This document shows positions 1-12,100 of a stretch of 64,000 nucleotides of DNA, piece after piece. The first letter of the stretch is position 1, and each line of letters starts with the position of its first letter. Both the position numbers and the translations under genes were made by a program. This stretch comes from Pieris napi. Its lineage: Eukaryota; Arthropoda; Insecta; Lepidoptera; Pieridae. Under the pieces are notes generated by a model, which was given only the letters and a program-made list of their open reading frames with translations, was not told the DNA's origin and did no database searches. The stretch is from contig NC_062234.1 in NCBI RefSeq assembly GCF_905475465.1, positions 13,787,001 to 13,851,000 on the forward strand, written 5' to 3'.

Positions 1-336
1 TTATTCCTAAGTTTGTGTCACATTTATTTAAACCTAGAACTATTTATAGATACTAGAATACATTGTTTTATTAAGACATTTTAATAAATTATTAAGTTAG
101 CCTGCATGACTTCAAACTGTTCCCCTTAAAGGTTAATTTTTATTTACTGGCAATACTAATTAATATCCATGACAGCGACGCTCTTACCGGCTAAGAAAAG
201 TATGTGATACTTTATATTCTCCAATACAATTAAATACGAAGAAATAAAAAAAAATATATAATAAAGGCATAGTGTATCCCTTTCTTATTCTACAATCCTG
301 TTATTCGCTAAATCTAATTATGTCTTAACTTTTCAG

Positions 337-3300
337 GACGGAAAACCAGAAAGCGGTCAGCAAAAAGTACTTCCGCAGCACTTCTATCCGTACAACTATG
401 TCCCGAATTTTCCATACAACGTAGAAACGGGCCCGCCGCCAGGACCCCCTCTAGATGACAAGGGAAAAGACATGGACAGGTCCAAGACCACACCTAGCCC
501 TCTGGACAAAAGCAAGCCTCGACCGGATGGGAAAGAGCCTCCCAGGCCCAATGATACGCATCAGATACTGAAAGAGAGCATTGAGATGAAAAACCAAATG
601 GGTCCCTATGCCTTCCAGAGGCCACCTCACGCGAGAGAAGAGGAATTGAGAAGGTAATATTAAAAAGTATTTCTACTTAATTTGCTTATGAAATCAGAAT
701 ATTGACACTAGGTAATTGAAATTTAGGGATAATGTCATTTTCTTCTGTTCATTGAGATTCATGATTCCTCTCTTAACAAACCTTTACCATCTTTAACTTT
801 GTCAACATGGTTAACACTTAATTTATGGCTTGTTAGCTAAGACTGCATACATCACGCACACGCCACGACATATAATTTTAATATTGTAATTTTACGAGAA
901 TTTAAAAATATATATTCATTATACATATTCAGAAATTAGTTATTTATGAAAATTAAACCAGCTAAGTCCACATTATTTTTCTATGTGATACATGTCCCCT
1001 CCAAAAATCACTACTGAACTGATTTTTATACAATTTAGACTTACTTTGGAATATACTTGACTCAAGGATCACTATGACCTTTAGTTTCTAAGAAATGTAT
1101 CTAACATTGAAACAAAACACGATGATAACGAAAACGAAATTTGAACGCCTAAATAAAATATAATATCATCATACTCATTTTTTATATGCAAATCAATTTT
1201 TATACCAAAAAAATTGGTATAAAGACATTATTCCAATATATACAACCTATTATTTTGGATGTTTGTTAAATGTTTTTATAACTATTTGCGATTTTGTGAA
1301 AAAGCTACAAAGAATAGTAAAACTTCAATGTTTTATCCATAATTATAACACCTTTTGTTTGGCAATCAAATTTATAAAAATATAGCAAAAACATTCAAAG
1401 ATCTTCCTAATAAAGTTTTTAAAAATATGCTAAATGTACTATGCTAACTTTTGGACTAAAAATATTATTCTTATTCTATTAATAATTATTTGCGTGAACT
1501 TTATAATTAATATTAATTTGATAACGTAATAATATATTTTAATAATCTGATGATGTAGTGATAAAATAGTATAAGAATTGACTATAATGATATGACTCAT
1601 AATGTAATTGTAACTTCTATTCTAGCTTATTAAGACAAATTTGGACGCCATTTTGTACCATATTCTTGCAAATAAATTATTATTATATGCAAAACTGTGA
1701 GCGCTACTGATAAGATGGACTTATCAAAAAATATATTTCAGTAATTTGTATAAAAAAAGTAAACAAACAAGTTAACATTTATTCAAAGATAATTCATAGA
1801 TATTAAAGTAAATAAGATAATAAAAAGCCGTTTTTAAATATTTATAATGTCATATCATTAAATCATATTAAAACATTGTTAATCATATTTTGGGAGCTAG
1901 ATATGTACATGTATATTAATATAGCATATTTTTTACTTTTATTGTTTGCCGTTTCTTTGAAAAGTAATGACATAGTTTATGTTCTATACAATACTGGACA
2001 ATTCCAAATCAATTTTTTTTTTAAATTAGAACCAGCATTTCCTGGTTTTAGTAGGATCAGCTATATAGATATTTTCTAATGTTTAAAAAAGGACGCAGAT
2101 TAATCCTACGCAGTTGAATATCTATATATATGATTTTATTTTTTCAGATATTACATGAGTTTGGAACAGCGCCGTAAAGAGGGGGGTGACTCTAAATCGG
2201 GACCAGGGTCTGTAGGACCAGGAGGGGGGTCAGGACCTGGAGGGCGGCCTCCGCAGCCTGCACACAAGATGAAAGACAAAGATGAAAAGCCTAAGGAGGA
2301 GGTCAAGGTAGGCTACTAATTGTTTAATGGCTATAAATAATGATAAATTTTAGATTTTTATCGAACTTTTTAATCTAGTCTAACAACCTTAAGAGTTACG
2401 AACTCGCTAGCAAAATATATGTTACTTTGTAATAATTTTTTTTCTATTTCAATATTCTGTCATCATAAAATCGTTGACGTTCATATTGGTAATAACACGA
2501 TACGATTTTTGTTAACAGAATTGGTACAGTATAGTTTAACATTTATCTTTTTTATTATTATTGCAGGTGAAACAGGAAGGGCAGAAGCCGACGACAGAGA
2601 CGCAAGGGCCGCCCCCACCGCCCACGTCCCAATACTACCTCCCGCCCTATATGCAAGCTCCGCATTACGGCGCTCTACCCTTCGACCCCGTCTATCGGGC
2701 CCCTTTGAGTCCCATGCTGGTCCCTGGTTTCGGAGGCGGTTGGACGGTCCCGCGGTACCACGCCCCGGAAGACCTGTCCAGGCCGGGGGCGCCTTCGAAA
2801 CTGGACTTACTTCCCCCCGGCCATGGGGCGCAGTACTACGGCCCTCCCCACTCCGCCCCTCACAAGATTCACGAGCTGCAAGAGCACGCGAAATCCCCGC
2901 AGGGCAAACCTCCTCGTCCGGAGCCCCCCAAGGAGTCCCCGCGCTCCCCCCCACCGCAGAGACACGTCCATACCCATCACCACACCCACGTGGGGCTCGG
3001 ATACCCGCTCTACCCTCCGCCTTATCCAGGTATGAACACAAACAAGTAGGTGTCGCATTTATAGCATTTGATCTACTCTTAGTGAATTCAAATCATTTAC
3101 AAACAATTCACATTCTTCCTTTAACGAAAAGAAATGTTGATTTTTACTTTTCCCAACCTTCTTTTGGATAGAGTTGTTTATTTCTCGAATGCTTTCTTTT
3201 CCGTGGCTCGCGACGCTAACTCGGTGTGATTGGTTGCAGGGGCTCGATAGCATCAGGCCGATAAGCGGCACAGTCCCGCGCAAGTATAGCGATACGCTAA

Positions 3301-3421
3301 AGATAGCATTCGGGAAAGAGATGAGTAGAATCGCTCTAATACAGGATTGTGTGTTGCAGCAGCGGCCGTGCTAGCGAGCACGCAGGCGGTCGTCAACTCC
3401 TTCCCGACTCCCCCTAAATGA
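337..3421 (+). CDS. sbb: scribbler / ZNF608-609-like protein, last four coding exons (5' end outside window)
   Basis: Coding exons at 337-653, 2148-2307, 2567-3029 and 3360-3421 are bounded by consensus AG/GT sites, join in phase and give the last 333 residues, ending at TGA 3419-3421. The product is proline-, glycine- and charge-rich with no zinc finger in this part. It contains an HFYPYNYVPNF-type block at the start, a YYMSLEQRRKE block in the second exon, and near the end a His-rich stretch (HTHHHTHVGLGYPLYPP) followed by an AAAVLASTQAV tail. These blocks match what I recall of the C-termini of vertebrate ZNF608/ZNF609 and Drosophila scribbler (brakeless), nuclear transcriptional co-regulators. 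The match is from memory, not a search. The last exon has a tandem NAGNAG acceptor (GCAGCAG, 3357-3362) that would add or drop one Ala. Upstream exons with the zinc finger lie outside the window. Confidence 0.72.
654..2147 (+). other. intron of scribbler-like gene
   Basis: An AT-rich intron bounded by AAG|GTAATA at 653/654 and TTTTTTCAG ending at 2147. I see no coding exon, structured RNA or recognisable transposon in it. The small reading frame around 1876-2079 has no support. Confidence 0.7.
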
Positions 3422-5005
3422 GGGTAGTCGTGCGACAAATTGGACTAATTTCGCAACTACCCTCCCGGGTAGCAGTGACAGTGGACTAAACATAGTGAAG
3501 TCGATGGACATGTGAACTATCTATGCCAATAGCCATAATAAATACTGTGATCTCGTGTGAAAATGTGCTTTGAATGTGAGTGAACTGATAGTTACCCGAG
3601 TGCTTGACTCTGGATGTGTACCGAAGGACGGTGTGTGCGCTTAGACTCTCTCGACTAGTGAATGCACAAACTAGTTTTGTACATATTAGTGTAACGTGTA
3701 AATTACCTATTAGTGTTTCGTATTGTAAAAACATCGAATACCGGGCATTGTACTGAAATTTGAAGCCCCCGAAACTTAAGATCTTTATTTATGAGCATTC
3801 CACAAACAAATGGAAACATACCTAGATGTATAATTAATATTAGTGTAATTTTAAAGGCGTCAATGTGATGATATCGAGTCGTAGAGTGCACAAATTACCC
3901 GATGAATGACTATTTATATTGTATTAACGTAGAGCAACCTATAGACCGTGGAGTGTGACGCTGTGCGTATGTATGTCTGGCTTTTAATGATAATATATAG
4001 TTCGATATCTCGTACGAGGGATTAGCGGTTCTATGACTTCCGTGCACCATAGTTAAGGACTGTATTTTTCTGCAACGTTATTTTTATCGATAAAATTCTT
4101 ATTCTGAATATTCAGTTAAAACAGTCTTCCATTTGCATCAGTCGGGGTTCTGATAGAGCTAGGTGTAGTAAAGAACAATGACCTATGTGATACAAAAATG
4201 CGATTTGTAATTGTTAACCTGTAAGCTTTAAACATTCATGATAGTTTAATTAGTCGTTATACTCGGCTCACAGTGAAAGGCTATCGTACTAATTCTCACC
4301 TTCTGCTAGATAATACAGATAAACACAATAACTGCCTATAGATATTAAATTATGCTCTCTGGTCTATGGTCGACTTGCAATTTCCGGGGCCCAGCCTTGT
4401 GTTCGTTAACTCTTCCTAGAAACATTGTTGTCTTGTTGGCACGTATAAATGTTACTGGTAATATTAAGAATAGGCGATTGTGACACGCCGATTTGCATTT
4501 CAATATGTAGTTATATTTCATAGTTGGGAGCTATACAATTGTTTCCGATTTTAGACAATTTAATGATACAATTTCTGTCCTGCCTTTGCTTTCCTACGCT
4601 AAGCGTAGTATCATCAGTGTTGGAGGCGATTGTGGAGCTCCAATCGCTATTTCAACTTTAGTCAATGTACGCTTGTACCTGTTTCTGAAAATAAACTTAG
4701 TGGCCTAAATTATGTTTTAACCAGTGATTTGAGTAAATGTGAATTTAATTTTCGTGTATTCAAAATGTATGATCTCGTACAACGCGGTGCATTGATTGTT
4801 ATAGACTGAAATATTTAATGATTGGGCACGTTGTCTATGCTTTCATTATTTTGTACCAATCGGTTGCACAGAGAGCGTTGTATTATAGTATCGATTATAT
4901 ACATTTGTGTATTTTTTTCATGTAACTAAAGCAAATTTTGATTTTCTTAGAAAAGAAATTCGAGACGTTAAAAAGGAATAAAAATAAATTATTTCTTATA
5001 TAGTG
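3422..5005 (+). other. 3' UTR of scribbler-like gene with polyadenylation signals
   Basis: About 1.6 kb of non-coding sequence follows the TGA. AATAAA hexamers occur at 4689-4694, 4977-4982 and 4983-4988. The last pair is the likely main poly(A) signal, placing the transcript end near 5000. The stretch is less AT-rich than the flanks, as expected for a long UTR. Confidence 0.55.
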
Positions 5006-5016
5006 TTTTATTTATT
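4977..5016. terminator. back-to-back polyadenylation signals of two convergent genes
   Basis: Two AATAAA hexamers on the + strand (4977-4988) are followed about 15-20 bp later by TTTATT on the + strand (5005-5013), which reads AATAAA on the - strand. The upstream + gene and the downstream - gene (ANKLE1) converge here, so this 40-bp patch could serve as a shared bidirectional poly(A) region. A nearer - strand ATTAAA (rc of 6143-6148), about 35 nt past the ANKLE1 stop, is an alternative. Confidence 0.4.
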
Positions 5017-6182
5017 AATCCTGATAATACAGATTGTCGTGCATATTATGCAATGTGACTAGGAGATAAGCAATTCCAAGGCGTGACTGGCTGGTTTGAA
5101 CCATAGAGAACGCTAGGATGCAGCTCGTAATGCTGCAGATTATAAAAAAAAACTACAGAGCGCAGAACACATCTTTAAATACAAATATTAAAAGAAGTCA
5201 AATTTAAAATTCTAGTTAATGTCTCACTCAGCCACGCATTATAATAAGATCATTTAAGGCTCGTATCATAAAACATCTCCAGTCATAATCTTGTCTTGAG
5301 TGCTGTCAAAAAGTTCATAGAGAAGAAATGGTTTGACAGTTCTGAAGGCTAGATTTGAGTCGCGTTTTAGAATACGGTCCTCCTGTGTTTCGTTTGTAGA
5401 TATCGCATTCTTGATCTAAAGATATCTATTTACAGAGCAATTAATTTTTGTGTGGGCAAACGTTTTGTAAAAAGTACCAAAAATCTGCGAACATTGGTTT
5501 TTGATTAGTCAAAGATGTACGAGTGTTAGTAACATATCACAAATTATTATTAAAAGAAATCTAAAAAAGGTAACTTATGTTAGTTGAATTATAAATTAAT
5601 GCTAAAAGCATAAATAACTTAAGAAAATACTGAGAAATAATTTCATTAAGGGAGTAAATGGTAGACTTAATCGAATATAAAAATCACAACCTAAAAATAT
5701 AATTTTCTCAATGCTAAGTATTTTGGTAATAAACGAATTCTACATATAAAATAAATACAATCCACTAAAAACGCTAAAAATATCTCTTAACCTAATCCAA
5801 TAAATCAGTCGAAGGGTTTCTTTGGCTGTTATTTGTAAGACAGGTAAAGGTACATATATCTTAAAACTAATATAAATTACAGGGCAAGACAATTATTATA
5901 TAATACGTAATACTGAATTACAACCGAAAGTAACTGAGTCAGATAGATAATATACTACTCTTCGTACGGATTCTAAATTCAAAATATGAATTTTAATCAA
6001 AGAATAAGAAGAAATGTCAAATTTACTTTCACAGAACATCAATTATGACTAAAAACTCCCGACAAGTTAATTGATAAAGGAAGGTTTACATCTATCTTAA
6101 ATAAGACAAGTCGTTATGAATATAACGAAATTGCACTCTAAATTTAATATTGTACCACTGGTACTGCGGAGATCGTGTATTA
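5017..6182. other. intergenic / possible ANKLE1 3' UTR
   Basis: AT-rich, non-coding in all frames. It may be 3' UTR of the - strand ANKLE1 gene if the distal poly(A) signal near 5010 is used. No repeat family was recognised. Confidence 0.4.
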
Positions 6183-9100
6183 TCAGTCTATATCATTCGG
6201 TCGCAACTGTCTTTCGCCTTCACTCAGAAAGATATTCATAGCTTTGTACAATAAATACAAGCCTAGCATACGGCGTTCTTTGAGTGGCCATGAAGCTGCA
6301 ACTCCATAGTAATTGCCAGTTTTAAGATTCTTCAAGTTCTGCAACCCTAGTACATCTATCATTGAGGCTTCGTATGTATACGCCTCAGCTGGGATAACAT
6401 TCTGGAATATATGTAGACATATAACACCTACTTGGTCTGACCATATATCAAGAATGTGTTGGACTTTCTTGTCTTTGGATTGTTTGAAGTCGCGTTTCCA
6501 TAGAGTCAACGCTTGGTAGAGGTGTGAGTAGGGGCGGGATCGTTTACCTGGAAAAAATTTAAAGAACAATTTTTAAAAACATTAATGACTAATTTCTGAT
6601 CTATCGATAAAATAAAATGTTATCAGGTGATATTTACAATGTCACTAAAAGATTATCAATCATTATTATCTTATATTGACATTGTACTTGAATTATACAA
6701 TTCATTTGATAAGCTATCAAAAACGTTTATAGGTATACTTGTATATCATAATCAGTCCTCAATACATTCGACCATTATTAATTAAATAAAAAAGGATTTT
6801 TTTCTAAATTACTGTTTAATTTTTATTTCTTAATTACGTTTCTCCATAGTAATTATAAAAGAAATATATTTATAAATTTAATTCGAATTGCTACCAGGCC
6901 ATATAACTTTATAAAGTATTACGTAAGCAGATGTACTGCAATTATATTTTTAGCGGAATCCTCGAAAATACATTTCATTTTCAAGTATAGACAATGTGTG
7001 GGTAATATGTGTAAAAAAGAAAATAATTACTGTTGATGTAATCAACAAATAAGAAAATCAAAGACCCCTTCTCTCACCCCATTAGTGCTTGAACGGCCCC
7101 TTTTGACATAAATAATAATATTGTTATACAATAAACATAACAATTTCTAAATTATTTTATTCATACTGATAAATTTTTGAAATTCCATTTATTGAATTAT
7201 TCAAAATACCTGATGCAAACTTTTTCCTTATATGAATAAATATTTGGCCTTTCCTTAACTTCTACGTACCAATAAACCTTTAAAGTAACAACTTCAATAT
7301 GTTGTTAAATATATTGAAGTTGTTATATAATCTATATAGAGCAAGGATAAAATTAAAACTGCATAGTTTTTACATTACTGTTTTAAATATTTACCAAGCC
7401 CTATGGAGTTTTTCGAATATATTTATTCCGTTAGAAACAATGGCAAAGTTTCCAGAATTTTGAACTTTTTCGGACATAAAATATTTAGTTTTTTTTTATG
7501 TAATAGAGGGCAAACGGGCAGAAGGCTCATCTGATGTTAAGTGATACCGCCCATGGACATTCAGACATTGCCAGAAGGCTCGGAAATTCTTCAGTGGGCA
7601 TCTGGTTTCACAAAGTGGTGGTGCGCGGCAAAAACAGCCTTAAAAAACGTTCAGTGGTGGATCGACGGGCAATGGAGTAAACAATTTTTTTGGTAAATAA
7701 ATCAAAATTACTTGAGGAAATTGATATTTTCTTTTCTATTTTTGTAATATTCCTCCGTGTCTTGTGCATAATTGATTACTGCAAATGTTGTGTTTATCTT
7801 ATAATTGTGTGTGCCTGACGCACTTATAAAAAACATTCTTATATTATTTGTCACTTACCTTTTCCAACATAAAATATTGAGTTCACAAATGTGACCCACG
7901 ACGTATGTGGGTCAATTTGACCAGCTCGCCCTGGAAGGTTGTTCGTCAATCGTGGGTCAAGTAATAGGTAGGTAAAGGAGGTCTTAGCTGTGCCTTCCCT
8001 CCACTTTTTGTTCGGATTCAAAAAGTCCACTTTTGCCTTGTTTTCTAACTCTATGTATGGAGATAAATTCTGTATCCAATCATTGTTCCGAAGAGATCTT
8101 TCTAGTTCAACGCTATATGCTATAACAAAAATACATGTATTTATTTATCTTTAAATTAACTATTTTTTATCGTTGAGAATCGGGGTTTGATTCTCAATGA
8201 AATATTTCTAGTTTGTATTGGAATCACCTGCGTTTTTTCGTTTATATCTAATATCAACATTCAACAGTGTAATACTTAATTTTATGTAAAAAATACCTTT
8301 AAAACAAAGCAAAGCTTTAAAACTTGTAATTTTTTTTATCGTCATTGAATAAATGTATAAAAAGTAAAATATATCTAAAATTATATTTACAAAATATTAC
8401 AAAACTGACAGATTGTCAAATTATATTAGCAGAAAACTCAAGTTATATTTAACCTTTTTGATTTACTTAAAAAAAGTTCTTAACATAATATACCTATGCT
8501 GGGATAACTAATACTAACTTGTATGTTATATGAATATTGGAACCTCGATAATGTTATCTATATATTATGTACGAAAACTCAATATTGGAATGGAGAATGT
8601 TATGTAGTAGGATCGCTGGCATCACTAATGACATCTTGTCATACCCAGGGACATCTTATGTTTTTGGTTTAGAAAAAACACAAATACGTTTACGTATTAC
8701 TTGTTTTTTTTTTAATTCTGTACAAAAATGTCATTTTCGTATAGGACAACTGTTTTTTTATTTGGTTTCAAAAATAATAAATTTATCAAAACTAAAGTTA
8801 TAAGGAATAATTTTTCCCCCAAGTTCGAATCGTGTTATTCTGGTCCCAACATGTTGCTAATTCTTAAAGTAAAGTACACGTAGTAAAAATAACTTGAATT
8901 AACTTACATTTTCCTTGTTCATTCCGTTTGGATATTATAGGGTTTTTCTTCAATGCGTGTAGTTTCTTCAAGTATAGCGTTTTTGTATTTTCAAGTATAG
9001 GTCCAGGTTTGAATCCTAGCTTTGTCAATTCGGCTCTGAGTGTGTCCGTGTCATAGTCCATGGATGGTGGAAGAGAGGAAGCGACTGAGAGAATTGTTTG

Positions 9101-12100
9101 GTCTGGAGATGTCTCGTTGCCTTCCTCTATTGGTAACCTAAATAAAAAATTATTTATGTACGTACATTTTTTTAAAAATCTAGAAAAATGAAACGGATGT
9201 AATTTAAATACGTTGCTAAGTTGGAAGACGCTGGACCAATTCGAGTTAAATTTTATTAATCCTTTGAACTCGGAGGAAAGTTTCTATGGATAGAAAATTT
9301 GGAAAACTTGCGCGGAGAAATCTTAAATCCTGTTTTCTTTTTCTTTAATTCTGAACGTGAAGTCTCTATGGGGACATACAGAACATATCTAAATGTTCTA
9401 TATGTAGCTATTAACTAGGCTAACTAAAAAATTGGCGCAACGAAGTTCGTAGAGGCAATTTACGCGATTTATTTCAGTCATAATTTAATGTTAAAGATTC
9501 AACACTTTTGACCTTGCATCATCCTTATGGTATTCAATCTTGTTTAATTGCTAAGTAACGAATTAATGCAATGTAAACGTTTATGCCTGCCTAAACTCTC
9601 GGGGTGTAACTCCCATGATTTAGTTAATTGCTATGCAACGTGATCGTTAACGAGAATGCCTACGTCTGGCTATACTCTCGGGGCGTAACTCCGACTATTT
9701 AGGAAATCGCCACGCTTATAAAACTAAGAAAGAGTGAGCAAAATCTACTGCCTTGGCACGTACAATCGTTTATATATGATCTATTAAATCTGTCTTGCTA
9801 ATTTACGTGGCTATAAACACTGTCTTACTTTAAAATTTACACAAACATACAAGTAACGTAGTATTCAGTAATACTTACACAATAGGCGAAACCCGGACCC
9901 TCCTTTCAATCAGCACAACATCCTCTTCCTTGTCTTCGTATTTGAAATCTTCATGGACATTTGCCAACACTATGCTTCCAGAGAAGTTGCTACTGACACC
10001 GCTACTGGCTGATGATCTCCTGGTATTACAAACTCTTTTCTCCTCACACGAGAGCCATTCATTTGTTTTATTTTGCACCACTATCATTGCTTTGTCCAAT
10101 TCCCGGGTGTCACGAAACAGATCTTTCTTTTTCAAACTACTTTTAGTATGATAATTGATATGTGTTATGTTCGGAGATCCTGGTAACGAGAAATTTTTAT
10201 AGACACTGAGCCGCTGCTTTGTCTCTGTGCTTTGTGTATTCTCTACAGTTTGCTCTAGAGGCTGTATGCCGCTAATTTGAATGTCTTTAGATTTGCAGGT
10301 CTTGTATGTATTGATAGTGTCATCTAGGTCATTTGTCAAATCATCCAGCCAGGGCTCAGACTCGTGGTCCAAGAGGTATGTCTCGCTAAGTATTGTGGGA
10401 TATAATTTATTCATAGTAATAGTGTTTTTATCACACCAGTCGCGAACCATTTCAGACTTTCGTATGCTCATACGGCTGAGCTGGTCATCTGTTATTGGCT
10501 CATACTCTGCCACTACTTGGTCAGTTGTCACTAGGATTTTGTCTGGAATAACACAAATTAATTAGGAATATACCTCTGAACTAAGAAAGGCACGAACGAG
10601 TGTTTGCACTTTACATCGCTTAGTAAAATTCGAGTCATATTGTTGTTTATTAAACTACTAGTATCAAATTCGTTAATATTGTGTGTGTTAACATGTACAT
10701 ATTGATTATATGTATAAAAATTTGGGGAATTAACAAGCGACAAACATAAGGAAGGAAAAACTTTCATATATTTAAAACACATAATATTTCTAATGCGCTT
10801 GGGTTTTTGCCAATTTCAAGGACAAAAAGTTGGTTTTTCCCAGCAACAATTTTAAAGTAAGTAACAGCTCCCAGATTTTATAATTGCACAAGAATGTATT
10901 ATAATAAAGTTCTAATAACGTAATCACAATGTTTGCGGGGGCCGTCTTATTAATAGTTCGTTAATGAATGTATTCCACCTACACCATTCTAAGTGGTCAA
11001 TCGGTCAAATTGATTGGTTCATTATTTCCAAGTTTTGAAAATGCAAAAACTTTTCTTCATCTAAAGAAAAGTGCTATGTTTTCCGGAGTGAATGAAACAA
11101 ATCTAGGTATATCTATCTAATCGAAAAACGTGTTCAGTAAAATTGTATTTTTAATTAAAAAGCCTTGACTTGAATATCAATTACAATTTTGAACCGGAAC
11201 GGAGTTTATTAGAACGAAGGATTAGTATAATTGATATCTTTTTAATAAAAAGACACTGTTTAAATGAAAACTAATACATTTATAATAGGTACCTATTACA
11301 AAACGTAAATAAAATCAACCTTGAATGATATAGTTAAAGGTATATCCAGCGAAGCCTTATTTAAGCACTTCACGTGTTTGCCTCAAACTCAAAAGGCGTG
11401 TAATATAGATGTTAGCACTATTCAAACTTCCTCAGAGCTTTTGGTTTTGTTTGCGTTTCTCTTTTGCTTCGAGTAAATAATTATACTGTATATAATAAGG
11501 TATATTTATCTTTGTTCATTATTTATCGTATTAGGTGAAATAAAGTAAATAATAAATTGTAGATAAATAGCGTTAATTTCAATGTAATCCACAAAGTTTC
11601 TTTTATTTTTTTTATTATTTAATAGGAGGCAAACGGGCAGGAGTCTCACCTGATGTTAAGTGATACCACGGCCCATAGACACTCACATTGCAAGAAGGCT
11701 CGCAAGTGCGTTGCCGGCCTTTTAAGAATTGGTACGCTCTTTTTTGAAGGACCCTAAGTCGAATGGGTTCGGAAATACTTCAGTGGGCAGCTGGTTCCAC
11801 ATAGTGGTGGTGCGTATCATATGTTTTTAGTTGTGTGTTGTAACTTTAAACTTATCGTAAAGAGAGACGTGTAATGATACCTATGTGCTCCTTACTCAAG
11901 CAATCAATGTTTTTTTGCTTCGAGGGAATCGAACCGTAACCGAAGGGCGTCGAATGAAGGTTGAAGGACCTCTTGCGTATTTTATATTATCGTGTTTTAC
12001 TTTTATCAAGTAATTCGTATGTATTGCATAATTATCCGAGGTATTATTTTTTTTATTTTAAACATCTAGCATCTGTGGTCTCAGCGATTTTATTTGGGCT

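Noticed and set aside
2419..3171. Alternative + and - strand frames of 160-250 codons over the large scribbler-like exon
   Set aside because: Created by the GC-rich proline-coding exon. Only the frame starting at 2567 joins in phase with both neighbouring exons.
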